Source: JBBEBE01 sp051746765
Lineage (GTDB): Bacteria; Bacteroidota; Rhodothermia; Balneolales; Balneolaceae
Reading direction: 5' to 3'
Assembly: GCA_051746765.1 (NCBI GenBank)
Contig: JBNJFK010000029.1
Coordinates: 1 to 15,855 of the forward strand
DNA length: 15,855 nucleotides
The notes beneath the pieces are model-generated. The model made no database searches. It worked only from the letters and a program-made list of their open reading frames with translations, and was not told where the DNA came from. The translations under genes were made by a program, and so were the position numbers. Positions 8,100 through 15,653 of this stretch are shown one piece after another (within the stretch, counting starts at the first letter, position 1; every line of letters begins with the position of its first letter).

Positions 8100-8459
8100 T
8101 TACTCCCTCTCTTCCCGATCCTCTTTGACCTTCTGGAAAAGCTGTTCCATTCGATTCACATACTCGGCGGAATCATCTTCATAGAAGTGCAATTCCGGAA
8201 TCTTTCGAACCTGATGTCGAATACGCGAGGCGAGTTCGTATCGGATCTCTTTGATATGATCGTCAATATGTGCGAGTGTCTGCGCAGGATCCTTGCCAGG
8301 AGAAAGAACACTCAAATAGACTCTTGCGATGGAGAGGTCCGATGTCATTTTAACCCCGTTGACAGTAACAAGCGTCCCTTCCGGTTGATACTCTTTCTGA
8401 AGAATCTCGCCGAGATCCTTCTGAATGACTGCAGCCAACCGTTCCATGCGAATGCTCAT
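8100..8459 (-). CDS. rbfA: 30S ribosome-binding factor A
   Basis: RbfA is a small KH-fold protein that binds the pre-30S subunit and helps mature the 5' end of 16S rRNA. The product is 119 residues, normal for the family. It begins MSIRMERLAAVIQKDLGEIL, followed by LVTVNGVKMTSDLSIARVYLSV, and later ELASRIRHQVRKIPELHFYEDDS, the characteristic C-terminal part of the domain. The ATG at 8459 is chosen over an in-frame TTG at 8480 because a strong GGAGGG lies ten bases before the ATG and inside the longer reading. It sits between infB (66 bases upstream) and truB (five bases downstream), the standard order. Confidence 0.95.
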   Translation of the reverse strand: MSIRMERLAAVIQKDLGEILQKEYQPEGTLVTVNGVKMTSDLSIARVYLSVLSPGKDPAQTLAHIDDHIKEIRYELASRIRHQVRKIPELHFYEDDSAEYVNRMEQLFQKVKEDREERE

Positions 8460-8469
8460 GACTCTTGTG

Positions 8470-8475
8470 CCCTCC
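8470..8475 (-). promoter_or_regulatory. Shine-Dalgarno sequence of rbfA
   Basis: GGAGGG on the minus strand, ten bases before the ATG at 8459, is the strongest ribosome-binding site in the operon and settles the rbfA start. Several other genes here (nusA, infB, rpsO, holA) have no obvious Shine-Dalgarno sequence. Confidence 0.75.
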
Positions 8476-8525
8476 GGCAACTACTGATTTCGGAATCCGA
8501 TTTGGACCGGATCCATCCTCTCCGG

Positions 8526-11435
8526 TCAGAGTGAATCTTCAAGTTTTCGCTTGGATTCGACGATTTCGTAACATTCGATCTCGTCACCAACTTTGAGGTC
8601 ATTGTAGCCCACAATGCTGATTCCGCACTCATATCCGGACTGAACTTCCTTGACATCATCCTTGAATCGTTTCAAGGAGTCGATTTCACCGTCATAGATC
8701 ACGACTCCGTCGCGAATCACACGGACCGGCAAATTCCGGAACATCTTGCCGTTTGTAACATAACAACCGGCAATGGTTCCAATCTTGGAGACACGGAAGA
8801 TCTCGCGAACCTCTGCAACACCCGTCATCTTCTCACTCACTTCAGGACTGAGCATCCCTTCAAGTGCATCCCGAACTTCATCCACAGCATCGTAAATGAC
8901 ACTGAAGAGACGGATATCGATATCCTCGGTCTCGGCCAACTTGCGTGCATTGACTGTGGGTCGAACCTGGAACCCAATTATGATACCATCCGAAGCAGAT
9001 GCCAACAGAACATCCGATTCGGTAATGGCACCGGAACCGGTATGGATAATATTGACCGCGACCTCTTCGGTACTCAATTTCTGGAGAGCCCCGGAGAGAG
9101 CTTCGATGGAACCATCCACATCGGCTTTGATAATGATATTGAGCTCGGAAAGCTCACCAAGTGCCATTCGACGAGAAATATCATCCAGCGTAAGGTGCTT
9201 CGTCTTGCGCAGGTTCTGCTCCCGCTTCAGTTGTTGACGCTGTGTTGCAATCTCTTTCGCACTCTTCTCGTCCTTCGGTACCACCAGGCGGTCTCCTGCC
9301 TGCGGAATATCGTCAAAACCCATCAGCTGGATCGGGGTCGAAGGTCCGGCTTCTTCTATCCTTTTACCATGTTCATTCTCCATGGCTCGAACCCGACCAA
9401 ATACCGGACCGGCAACAAATGGATCTCCAACGCGAAGCGTCCCTTTTTCCACCAGGACATTGGCGATGGTTCCCTTTCCTTTATCGACCCTGGCCTCCAA
9501 TACGACACCGGATGCTCGTCGATTCGGGTTGGCGGTCAACTCCATCAACTCTGCTTCGATCAATACTTTTTCCAGAAGCTCTTCAATTCCTTCCCCCTTC
9601 AGCGCGGATACCTCGGCAGACTGTGCACTTCCGCCATACTCTTCAACAATTACACCATGTTCGGATAGTTGCTGTTTGATCCGATCGGGATTTGCACCCT
9701 CCTTGTCTATCTTGTTGATTGCAACCACCATCGGGACACCTGCGGCCTTGGAGTGGTTAATCGCCTCTATGGTTTGCGGCATTACCGAATCATCGGCTGC
9801 AACCACCAGAATAACAATATCTGTTGCCTGTGCTCCACGACTTCGCATAGCCGTAAACGCTTCGTGACCAGGTGTATCCAGGAATGTAATTTTTCGGCCA
9901 TCGTCCGTTTTTACGGCGTAAGCACCCACGTGCTGTGTAATACCGCCCGCCTCGCCTGCAGCCACCTTGGTCTTTCGGATGTAATCCAACAGGGAGGTTT
10001 TCCCGTGATCCACATGTCCCATGACCGTAATGATCGGAGCTCTCGGCTCGAGATCTTCCGGATCGTCCTCATCCTCTTCAATCTCTTCGATCAGCTCTTC
10101 TGCATCGACAAACTCGACCTCCCGACCAAACTCTTCGGCGACCAGCTCGATGGTAGAAGCATCCAGGCGCTGGTTGATGGAGACCATCATACCGATGCTC
10201 ATACAGGTCGTAATGATTTCGTTCGCTTTAACATCGAGTAGTTCTGCAAGATCCGAGACCGTAATGAATTCCGTTACTTCCAGAACCTCCAGTGACTCGT
10301 CAATACCGTCCGGGCCCTGGTCATCATCACGATCTTCCCGACGCTGTTTTCGGCGTCGTTGTCGTTTGGAGCCAACCGTGTCAGATGATTTCATCATCTG
10401 CATGGTCTCTTTCATTTTCTTCTCGACATCCTCCTCATCAACCCGACTTTTGCCGCCTTTACGTTTCTTCCGACCCTTGGAAGGAGATTCGTCCGCCGCC
10501 TTCTTTTTCTTCTTCTTGGAGGTTGTCCCGGTAGCTTCATCCTTTTTCTGGTCCTTCTTCCGCTTTCGCTTCTTACCGGACTTGAACGGATCATCGGGAG
10601 TAAATGCAACCTTCCCGACCACTTTCGTCCCCTTCAGTCGACCAGCGGAGCCACGGATGACTTTCTTTCGCTTTCGGGACGACGATGAACCTATTTCGTC
10701 GTCTTCATCCTCATCGTCAATTTCGACACTCTCTTCCTCATCCGACTCTTCCGAGTCATCTTCATCTTCGTAATCTTCGTAATCTTCGTCGTCTACTTCT
10801 TCATCTTCGTCGTCCTCAATCTCGTCGTCGTCCTCGTCGGATTCTGCAGAAGCATCGACCTCTTCGTCGACCTCCTCATCCACTTCGACCTCATCGACAC
10901 CCTCCTCAACCGACTCTTCCTTCTCTTTCGGATCCGTGTCGTCTTCGACTTCCTCCACATCGTCCGCTACGTCTTCGTCGGACTCCACTTCGGAGGCTGT
11001 ATCTTCTTCAACTTCCGATTCCGGGGTCTCCTCCTCGGGTTCGACTTCATCCGAACGTTCATCAATCGTCTCTTCCGGCTCTATACTCTCTTCCGGCTCA
11101 TCGAGTGGCTCAAGCAACCCTTCGTCGGGTGCCGATTCTTCTTCATCATCGAGTGGCTCCAGGAACGAATCAATGGTCACGCTCTCGTTCATTTGAGAGC
11201 GTATTTGATTGCGTCGCTGTTCGTACTCTTCGCGTTCACGATCCTGTTCGCGATTTCTCTCCTTGTCCGCACCATACAGACCCTCCAACACCTGAACCAT
11301 CTCAGGTGTGATCTTTGCGTTGGGCTTGTTGGGTACTTCAAAGCCCTCTCCAGCAAGTGCATCCACAATCGACTGCGTCGAAACGTTGTATTCGGATGCT
11401 ACTTTAAAGAGCTTTTTGGGTCTGTTCTCTGTCAT
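8526..11435 (-). CDS. infB: Translation initiation factor IF-2 with long acidic/basic linker
   Basis: IF2 is the GTPase that brings initiator fMet-tRNA to the 30S subunit and promotes subunit joining. The 969-residue protein begins with a short IF2-N-like helical domain (about 7-55: KLFKVASEYNVSTQSIVDAL). A long low-complexity linker follows, then a second IF2-N domain (about 388-440) and the GTPase domain. G1 is GHVDHGKT at 473-480, G2 the GGIT around 498-500, G3 DTPGH at 520-524 and G4 NKID at 574-577. Domains II, III and IV follow, with the C-terminal initiator-tRNA-binding barrel ending at VGDEIECYEIVE. The linker has two blocks: residues about 92-248 are Asp/Glu-rich, with no Lys or Arg at all from 173 to 253, and residues about 254-369 are Lys/Arg-rich (runs such as KKKKKK). 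The ATG at 11435 has no clear SD. It lies 60 bases after nusA. Confidence 0.97.
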   Translation of the reverse strand: MTENRPKKLFKVASEYNVSTQSIVDALAGEGFEVPNKPNAKITPEMVQVLEGLYGADKERNREQDREREEYEQRRNQIRSQMNESVTIDSFLEPLDDEEESAPDEGLLEPLDEPEESIEPEETIDERSDEVEPEEETPESEVEEDTASEVESDEDVADDVEEVEDDTDPKEKEESVEEGVDEVEVDEEVDEEVDASAESDEDDDEIEDDEDEEVDDEDYEDYEDEDDSEESDEEESVEIDDEDEDDEIGSSSSRKRKKVIRGSAGRLKGTKVVGKVAFTPDDPFKSGKKRKRKKDQKKDEATGTTSKKKKKKAADESPSKGRKKRKGGKSRVDEEDVEKKMKETMQMMKSSDTVGSKRQRRRKQRREDRDDDQGPDGIDESLEVLEVTEFITVSDLAELLDVKANEIITTCMSIGMMVSINQRLDASTIELVAEEFGREVEFVDAEELIEEIEEDEDDPEDLEPRAPIITVMGHVDHGKTSLLDYIRKTKVAAGEAGGITQHVGAYAVKTDDGRKITFLDTPGHEAFTAMRSRGAQATDIVILVVAADDSVMPQTIEAINHSKAAGVPMVVAINKIDKEGANPDRIKQQLSEHGVIVEEYGGSAQSAEVSALKGEGIEELLEKVLIEAELMELTANPNRRASGVVLEARVDKGKGTIANVLVEKGTLRVGDPFVAGPVFGRVRAMENEHGKRIEEAGPSTPIQLMGFDDIPQAGDRLVVPKDEKSAKEIATQRQQLKREQNLRKTKHLTLDDISRRMALGELSELNIIIKADVDGSIEALSGALQKLSTEEVAVNIIHTGSGAITESDVLLASASDGIIIGFQVRPTVNARKLAETEDIDIRLFSVIYDAVDEVRDALEGMLSPEVSEKMTGVAEVREIFRVSKIGTIAGCYVTNGKMFRNLPVRVIRDGVVIYDGEIDSLKRFKDDVKEVQSGYECGISIVGYNDLKVGDEIECYEIVESKRKLEDSL
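10329..11162 (-). repeat. Low-complexity coding tract of the IF2 linker
   Basis: Within infB the codons GAA, GAG, GAT and GAC dominate from 11162 to 10692, followed by AAG/AAA/CGT/CGA-rich sequence to 10329. A short tandem repeat occurs at 10764-10790, where the plus-strand 9-mer ATCTTCGTA appears twice followed by ATCTTCGTC, encoding an Asp-Tyr-Glu repeat. Such tracts are prone to length variation. The complementary strand gives long serine-rich shadow reading frames, which are not genes. Confidence 0.75.
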
Positions 11436-11462
11436 ACGTGCGTTTGTGCGTCGTTATAGTCT

Positions 11463-11493
11463 GTACCTCTTTTCCGGACAATTCGGAAGGTAC
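11463..11493 (-). other. Stem-loop between nusA and infB
   Basis: Two bases after the nusA stop, the minus strand can fold as GTACCTTCCG / CGGA-(AAAG bulge)-AGGTAC around the loop AATTGTC. That is ten base pairs with a four-base bulge. It has no T-run, so it does not look like an intrinsic terminator. It could be an mRNA processing or stability element within the operon. Confidence 0.4.
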
Positions 11494-11495
11494 GA

Positions 11496-12752
11496 TCAAT
11501 CTTCTTCGTCCTCAAACTCGTAGGAGATCACATCCATGATCTTCTCCGCTTTCTCCAAGTCTATCTTCCCTTCTGTACGCCGGACAAGCTCCTCATCATT
11601 GAGCTGGAGTACGGCTCGGGCCGTATCACACCCGATCTCGTGAAGGATCTCCACCGTTTCGTCTCCAAAGTCTTCTCGAAACTCATCAATGTCGATATCG
11701 TCCTCTTCATCAACCTCTCGATAGACGTCAATTTCACACTCCGTCAATTTGGAGGCAAGACGAATATTAACCCCGCCCTTCCCGATCGCTTTCGAAACCT
11801 CATCGGCCGGGACAAGTACATTCGCATGCGTTCGATCTTCATTCAATTCCACTTTGAGAACCCTTGCCGGTTGCAAGGCTCTCTTGATGAATTCAAACTT
11901 GTCATCTGTATAGTTGATAACGTCGATATTCTCGTTCTGAAGCTCTCGCACAACGGCGTGAATTCGAACACCCTTCATGCCCACACAGGCGCCCACGGGA
12001 TCGACTCGTTCATCATGCGACAACACAGCGACCTTGGAGCGGTCCCCCGGCTCTCGTGCAATCTTGACGATATCGATAATCCCGTCAAATACTTCCGGAA
12101 TCTCGTTCTCAAAGAGACGTTCAAGGAAGAGTGGAGATGTTCTTGAAATAATGACGGATGGATTTCCGTTGTAGCGCTTGACCTCGACCACGACGGCCCG
12201 AATGGTATCTCCCTTCCGATATCGATCCTTATAGATCTGCTCACTCTTGGGCATGACGAGCTCTACCCCGTTGTGATTGACCAGCATGTCACGATTTCGA
12301 ACCTGATAGACATCTCCCAACACGATCTCGCCTACGCGATCGGAATACTCTTCAAAAATATTATCCTTCTCGATTTCACGGATACGTTGAGCGAGTTGTT
12401 GCCGTGCCATCGTCACTGCCCGACGACCGAAATCGGTAATGGAGATCTCTTGAGCATACTCGTCATAGAGCTCCAGATCGGGATCGTTTGATCGGGCATC
12501 CTCCAACGATATTTCGGTAACGGGGTTGGTCAACTCCTCGGCCGGAACCACTTCACGGATGTGAAGGATCTGAATCTCGCCGCGATCCGGGTTCAGAATC
12601 ACGTCAAAAGCGTCATCCGACTCGTATTTTTTCCGAATCATGGATCGGAATACATCCTCCAGGATGGTGAGCAAGAGTGCCTTGTCAATGCCTTTGTCCT
12701 TCGCAATCTCTGCAAAGGACTGGATAATCAACTTAGAAACGTCGTTTTGCAT
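11496..12752 (-). CDS. nusA: Transcription termination/antitermination factor NusA
   Basis: NusA binds RNA polymerase and nascent RNA, promoting pausing and hairpin-dependent termination and taking part in antitermination. The 418-residue protein has the N-terminal polymerase-binding domain (about 1-130, beginning with MQNDVSKLIIQSFAEIAKDK). An S1 domain covers about 137-205. KH1 carries GMKG at 258-261 inside VGACVGMKGVRIHAVVREL, and KH2 carries GKGG at 324-327 (AIGKGGVNIRLASKL). A single C-terminal helical repeat (about 364-413) is followed by an acidic tail, so it is shorter than E. coli NusA (495 residues, two acidic repeats), as is common outside Proteobacteria. The ATG lies 36 bases after the rimP stop and has no evident SD. 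No ylxR or L7Ae-like gene intervenes before infB, unlike in many Firmicutes. Confidence 0.97.
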   Translation of the reverse strand: MQNDVSKLIIQSFAEIAKDKGIDKALLLTILEDVFRSMIRKKYESDDAFDVILNPDRGEIQILHIREVVPAEELTNPVTEISLEDARSNDPDLELYDEYAQEISITDFGRRAVTMARQQLAQRIREIEKDNIFEEYSDRVGEIVLGDVYQVRNRDMLVNHNGVELVMPKSEQIYKDRYRKGDTIRAVVVEVKRYNGNPSVIISRTSPLFLERLFENEIPEVFDGIIDIVKIAREPGDRSKVAVLSHDERVDPVGACVGMKGVRIHAVVRELQNENIDVINYTDDKFEFIKRALQPARVLKVELNEDRTHANVLVPADEVSKAIGKGGVNIRLASKLTECEIDVYREVDEEDDIDIDEFREDFGDETVEILHEIGCDTARAVLQLNDEELVRRTEGKIDLEKAEKIMDVISYEFEDEED

Positions 12753-12788
12753 CGGTCGAAATCTGTTTTGACTACGTTCTTGTAACGA

Positions 12789-13256
12789 TCAGAGGGACGG
12801 GATAATCTTCGCCTCTACAACCTGATCCCGCATAACGGAAACATGAAGTTCCGCCTTCACATCCGGACAGATGACCAACTCCGTATCGGTCACCTCCTCC
12901 AGACGTCCCTCTGTTTTCTGGTACTCCCCGTCGCTGTCCTTGTACTTGACTCGAATGATCCGTCCCCGGTTCTTCGGAAACTGACGCGGATCGGTCAATG
13001 GACGGGAAAGTCCAGGTGACGAGACATTCAAACGATAGGCATGAGAAATGATCTCGTGCGCATCAATTAAAAGCCCGAGCTCCCGACTGATCCTGGAGCA
13101 GGCATCAACATCGACCCCTCCCTCTTCTGCATCCACGCAGATCCAGAGAATCGACTCATCCCCCCCTTTCTCCTCAACTTCCACAAGGAACAGACCCTCG
13201 GCCTCAATAACCGGAGTTGCAAGTTCCCCAATACGTTTCAGTGTTTTTGGATCCAT
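12789..13256 (-). CDS. rimP: Ribosome maturation factor RimP
   Basis: RimP is needed for late maturation of the 30S subunit. The 155-residue product begins MDPKTLKRIGELATPVIEAE and carries the hallmark YRLNVSSPGLSRPL at 74-87, with DVDACSRISREL before it. The C-terminal SH3-like domain covers about 92-155 (GRIIRVKYKDSDG...AKIIPSL). The ATG at 13256 is preceded by GAAGGT a few bases upstream. An in-frame GTG at 13397 would add 47 residues without family resemblance and would run through the predicted promoter and leader hairpin, so it is rejected. This is the first gene of the nusA-infB operon, as in most bacteria. Confidence 0.93.
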   Translation of the reverse strand: MDPKTLKRIGELATPVIEAEGLFLVEVEEKGGDESILWICVDAEEGGVDVDACSRISRELGLLIDAHEIISHAYRLNVSSPGLSRPLTDPRQFPKNRGRIIRVKYKDSDGEYQKTEGRLEEVTDTELVICPDVKAELHVSVMRDQVVEAKIIPSL

Positions 13257-13277
13257 CTTACCTTCGAATACAGGTAC

Positions 13278-13307
13278 AAAAAAAGTGAGGACCTCCCGGC
13301 ACTCACT
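13278..13307 (-). terminator. Terminator-like hairpin in the rimP leader (possible attenuator)
   Basis: On the minus strand AGTGAG pairs with CTCACT (six bp), with an inner G-T, C-G, C-G helix across a T/C mismatch and a GGGA loop. Seven consecutive T follow directly. It lies just after the predicted start of transcription and ends 21 bases before the rimP ATG. The arrangement is that of a weak intrinsic terminator inside a 5' leader. Confidence 0.55.
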
Positions 13308-13319
13308 CCACAGTGGCCT

Positions 13320-13348
13320 AAAATAGGTTCTGTAGGCGAAAATAACAA
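13320..13348 (-). promoter_or_regulatory. Candidate promoter of the rimP-nusA-infB operon
   Basis: On the minus strand TTGTTA (13348-13343) and TATTTT (13325-13320) are separated by exactly 17 bases, a good match to the general -35/-10 pattern. It would start transcription near 13313, about 57 bases before the rimP ATG. If the organism belongs to the Bacteroidota proper, its sigma factor may prefer a different pattern (TTTG with TAnnTTTG), which lowers confidence. Confidence 0.5.
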
Positions 13349-13414
13349 CTTGAGAGAGGATCCAATTCACCGGATCTTCATCCTTCCGAGAAACCATCCC
13401 AAACCCCTCTGCAG

Positions 13415-13900
13415 ATGACTCAGTACTGCCGACCTCTCATTCCACTATTGCTCTTTCTATTGTCCGTCAACTGCACCGGCGAGCAAGCCGACCCTCCAAC
13501 TCCTTCTGCAGAGAGACCGCTTGACTACAGGGGGACCGTCCACATCATGGATAATCGCGATGACACCCTCTCGTCCTTGCGTGTGGCCATTGCCGATACA
13601 GATGAGCTTCGACAGGCAGGGTTGATGAACGTCAATTCCCTTCCGGATGATCACGGCATGCTATTCGTCTTTGAACGGCAGGAGCCACTCTCCTTCTGGA
13701 TGGCGAATACTCCACTTTCACTGGATATCTTCTTTGCGGACTCCACAGGGGAGATTGTTCGAATTCATCGCAACACACAACCCTACTCCGATCGCAGCCT
13801 TGCCTCGGAGGAACCGGCTCTTTATGCATTGGAAACCGTTGCCGGACACGCCATGAACCACGATATACAAGAAGGGTCACGAATAGTGGTAGAAGAGTAA
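13415..13900 (+). CDS. DUF192 family protein, probable lipoprotein or secreted
   Basis: This is the only plus-strand gene in the window. The 161-residue protein has a hydrophobic N-terminus (IPLLLFLLSVNC, about 9-20) followed by a polar, Pro-rich stretch, which suggests export. Cys20 could be a lipidation site, although Ser at -3 and Asn at -1 are atypical for a lipobox. From about 40 on it is a DUF192 domain: RQAGLMNVNSLPDDHGMLFVF (66-86, overlapping parts), SFWMANTPLSLDIFF (93-107), GEIVRIHRNTQPY, and ALETVAGHAMNHDIQEGSRIVV near the end. DUF192 proteins are small, mostly exported, and of unknown biochemical role. There is no clear SD before the ATG. The gene diverges from rimP with a 158-base gap and converges on fbp with a 42-base gap in which I see no terminator. 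Confidence 0.88.
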   Translation: MTQYCRPLIPLLLFLLSVNCTGEQADPPTPSAERPLDYRGTVHIMDNRDDTLSSLRVAIADTDELRQAGLMNVNSLPDDHGMLFVFERQEPLSFWMANTPLSLDIFFADSTGEIVRIHRNTQPYSDRSLASEEPALYALETVAGHAMNHDIQEGSRIVVEE

Positions 13901-13942
13901 ATCAGCCGGAGCACACGACAGTCCCGGTCAATCAGAGAAATG

Positions 13943-15004
13943 TCACTTCCCGGACAGATCCTTCATATCTACGTTCGGAACCGTCTCCTCTTCTCCGTTC
14001 AAAAAACGAAGAGCCATCTTCACATTCTCCGGGGATCCGATATAGATGGGTGTTCGTTCATGAATGGCATGTGGGGTGATCTCCAGAATCCGTTTATTCC
14101 CGCTGGAGGCGAGTCCGCCTGCCTGTTCGATGATGAATGCTAGAGGATTGCACTCGTACATGAGACGCAATTTTCCATCCGGGTAGGTTTTGTTGGATGG
14201 GTAGATAAAAATACCCCCCTTCAACAGGGTTCGGTGTAGATCGGCGACCATCGATCCAATGTATCGTGCCGTATAGGGTCGGGCCGTCTCCTTGTCTTCC
14301 TCCTGACAATATTTGATATACTTTTTGAGACCTGGAGCCCAGGTGTTGTAGCCCCCTTCATTGATGCTGTAGATAGTACCATAGTCCGGAATCCTGATGT
14401 TTTCTTCGGCGAGTATAAACTCACCAATGCTCGGATCCAGCGTGAACATACTTACGCCGACACCGGTTGTGTAGGCCAGAATGGTACTCGATCCGTAAAG
14501 GACATATCCGGCAGCTACCTGATGTACACCGGGCTGGAGTGCATCCTGCTCCTCAAAAATGTCGTCGTGTCTGGGAGAACGCATGTAGATTGAAAAAATG
14601 CTCCCGACCGATACATTTACATCGATATTGGACGAACCGTCCAGCGGATCCATATACACGACATACTTACCGCCCGTATGATTCAGTCGGATCATCCCGT
14701 CGCTCTCTTCCGAAATAACCATACAGGTGATCAACGATCGCTCCAATGCCGATATCAGCTGTTGATCGGCAAACAGATCCAGTTTTTTTACCGCTTCACC
14801 GTGGATATTGACAGAACCGTCGACGCCCAATATGTTGGTAATCCCGGCTTTGTTTACCTCTCTCGAGATAATCTTGGCAGCCAACCCAATGTCCCGCAAA
14901 AGCTGAGACAGATCTCCGGTCGCTCCGGGAAACCGGTTTTGCGACTGGATGATAAACTCTTCAAGTGTTCGTAAATGTCCCTGCTCTTGTCCCACTTGGT
15001 TCAA
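13943..15004 (-). CDS. fbp: Class I fructose-1,6-bisphosphatase
   Basis: Fbp hydrolyses fructose-1,6-bisphosphate to fructose-6-phosphate, the committed step of gluconeogenesis. The 353-residue protein aligns end to end with class I enzymes. RTLEEFIIQ and GATGDLSQLL at 27-36 correspond to the N-terminal AMP-binding region. The SEESDG segment at about 98-103 and the metal-binding DPLDGSSNIDVNVSVGSIFS at 119-138 follow. YIGSMVADLHRTLLKGGIFIYP and YECNPLAFIIEQAGG form the substrate side. The longest sensible start is a TTG at 15004; a GTG three codons later is also possible. AGGAGAG lies 14 bases before the TTG, farther than usual, so the start is uncertain. Only 33 bases separate it from coaE, so they probably form one transcript, although pairing fbp with coaE is not a functional pathway. 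Confidence 0.94.
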   Translation of the reverse strand: MNQVGQEQGHLRTLEEFIIQSQNRFPGATGDLSQLLRDIGLAAKIISREVNKAGITNILGVDGSVNIHGEAVKKLDLFADQQLISALERSLITCMVISEESDGMIRLNHTGGKYVVYMDPLDGSSNIDVNVSVGSIFSIYMRSPRHDDIFEEQDALQPGVHQVAAGYVLYGSSTILAYTTGVGVSMFTLDPSIGEFILAEENIRIPDYGTIYSINEGGYNTWAPGLKKYIKYCQEEDKETARPYTARYIGSMVADLHRTLLKGGIFIYPSNKTYPDGKLRLMYECNPLAFIIEQAGGLASSGNKRILEITPHAIHERTPIYIGSPENVKMALRFLNGEEETVPNVDMKDLSGK

Positions 15005-15037
15005 TGGTGCCCCCGTTGACTCTCCTATATTGTTGTT

Positions 15038-15649
15038 TTAGTGCCCTGTGTCCTCGAATTTCTTGGTCAGAACGTTGAAAAGCGCTTTTGCTCTCTCGTC
15101 AAACGTCGCCAAATCCGACTCATTCTCCAGAACCAGATCGGCCATTCGAATCATCTCGTCTTCCGACTGTTGTTTCGAAATTCTCTCCTCCACTTCCGCA
15201 GATGTCAACCCGTCACGATCGACGACCCGGCGAATGCGTAAATGTACCGGTGCCGTGATTACCAGAATGTAATCAAAACCACGAGGCCTTCCACGTAAAA
15301 GCAGGAGTGCAGCCTCCTCGACAAACAGGATCGAACCGGACGATCTCGCCTCCTCCATTCGACGGAGGACATTGCGGTTCACGACCGGATGAACCAACCG
15401 ATTCAACTCGTCTGAACGCCCCTTCTCAAACGCCTCAACCGCAAGCCATTCTCGGTTTAATGAACCATCATCGAAATAACTCTTCGGGCCGAACCGGTTG
15501 GAAATCTCCCGTTTGAGATCCGGGTCCGAAACCATCAACTCTTTTGCCAACGGGTCTGCATAGACGACCTCAGCTCCCAAGGTCTCCCAGGTTTGGCAGA
15601 GTCGACTCTTCCCACTCCCGATTCCGCCCGTAACTCCGACCGTAATCAT
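15038..15649 (-). CDS. coaE: Dephospho-CoA kinase
   Basis: CoaE catalyses the last step of coenzyme A synthesis, phosphorylating the 3'-hydroxyl of dephospho-CoA with ATP. The 203-residue product starts MITVGVTGGIGSGKSRLC, with the P-loop GGIGSGKS at 8-15, then VVYADPLAKELM with the conserved Asp. The lid region has RLVHPVVNRNVLRR and a later LLLRGRPRGFDYILVITAP. The ATG at 15649 follows AGGAG, which overlaps the end of prfB, and lies only four bases after the prfB stop. An upstream in-frame GTG at 15715 would overlap prfB and add unrelated residues, so it is rejected. Tight spacing suggests translational coupling to prfB. Confidence 0.96.
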   Translation of the reverse strand: MITVGVTGGIGSGKSRLCQTWETLGAEVVYADPLAKELMVSDPDLKREISNRFGPKSYFDDGSLNREWLAVEAFEKGRSDELNRLVHPVVNRNVLRRMEEARSSGSILFVEEAALLLLRGRPRGFDYILVITAPVHLRIRRVVDRDGLTSAEVEERISKQQSEDEMIRMADLVLENESDLATFDERAKALFNVLTKKFEDTGH

Positions 15650-15653
15650 TGCC

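Noticed and set aside
8460..8525. Hairpin CCGGA/TCCGG in the infB-rbfA gap
   Set aside because: Only five base pairs with a nine-base loop and no T-run; likely chance.
10021..11311. Long plus-strand reading frames rich in serine, arginine or proline opposite infB
   Set aside because: They are the complement of GAA/GAC/AAG-rich infB codons; such low-complexity tracts lack stops on the other strand. They resemble no family and have no ribosome-binding site.
13319..13324. TAAAAT on the plus strand as a -10 box for the DUF192 gene
   Set aside because: No matching -35 sequence lies 16-18 bases upstream, and the bases are better explained as the -10 of the minus-strand rimP promoter.
13257..13397. 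N-terminal extension of rimP from a GTG at 13397
   Set aside because: It would cover the predicted promoter and terminator-like hairpin and adds 47 residues with no RimP resemblance.
13901..13942. Bidirectional terminator between the convergent DUF192 and fbp genes
   Set aside because: Only a bulged GTCCCGG/CCGGAC pairing without T-runs is present, too weak to call.
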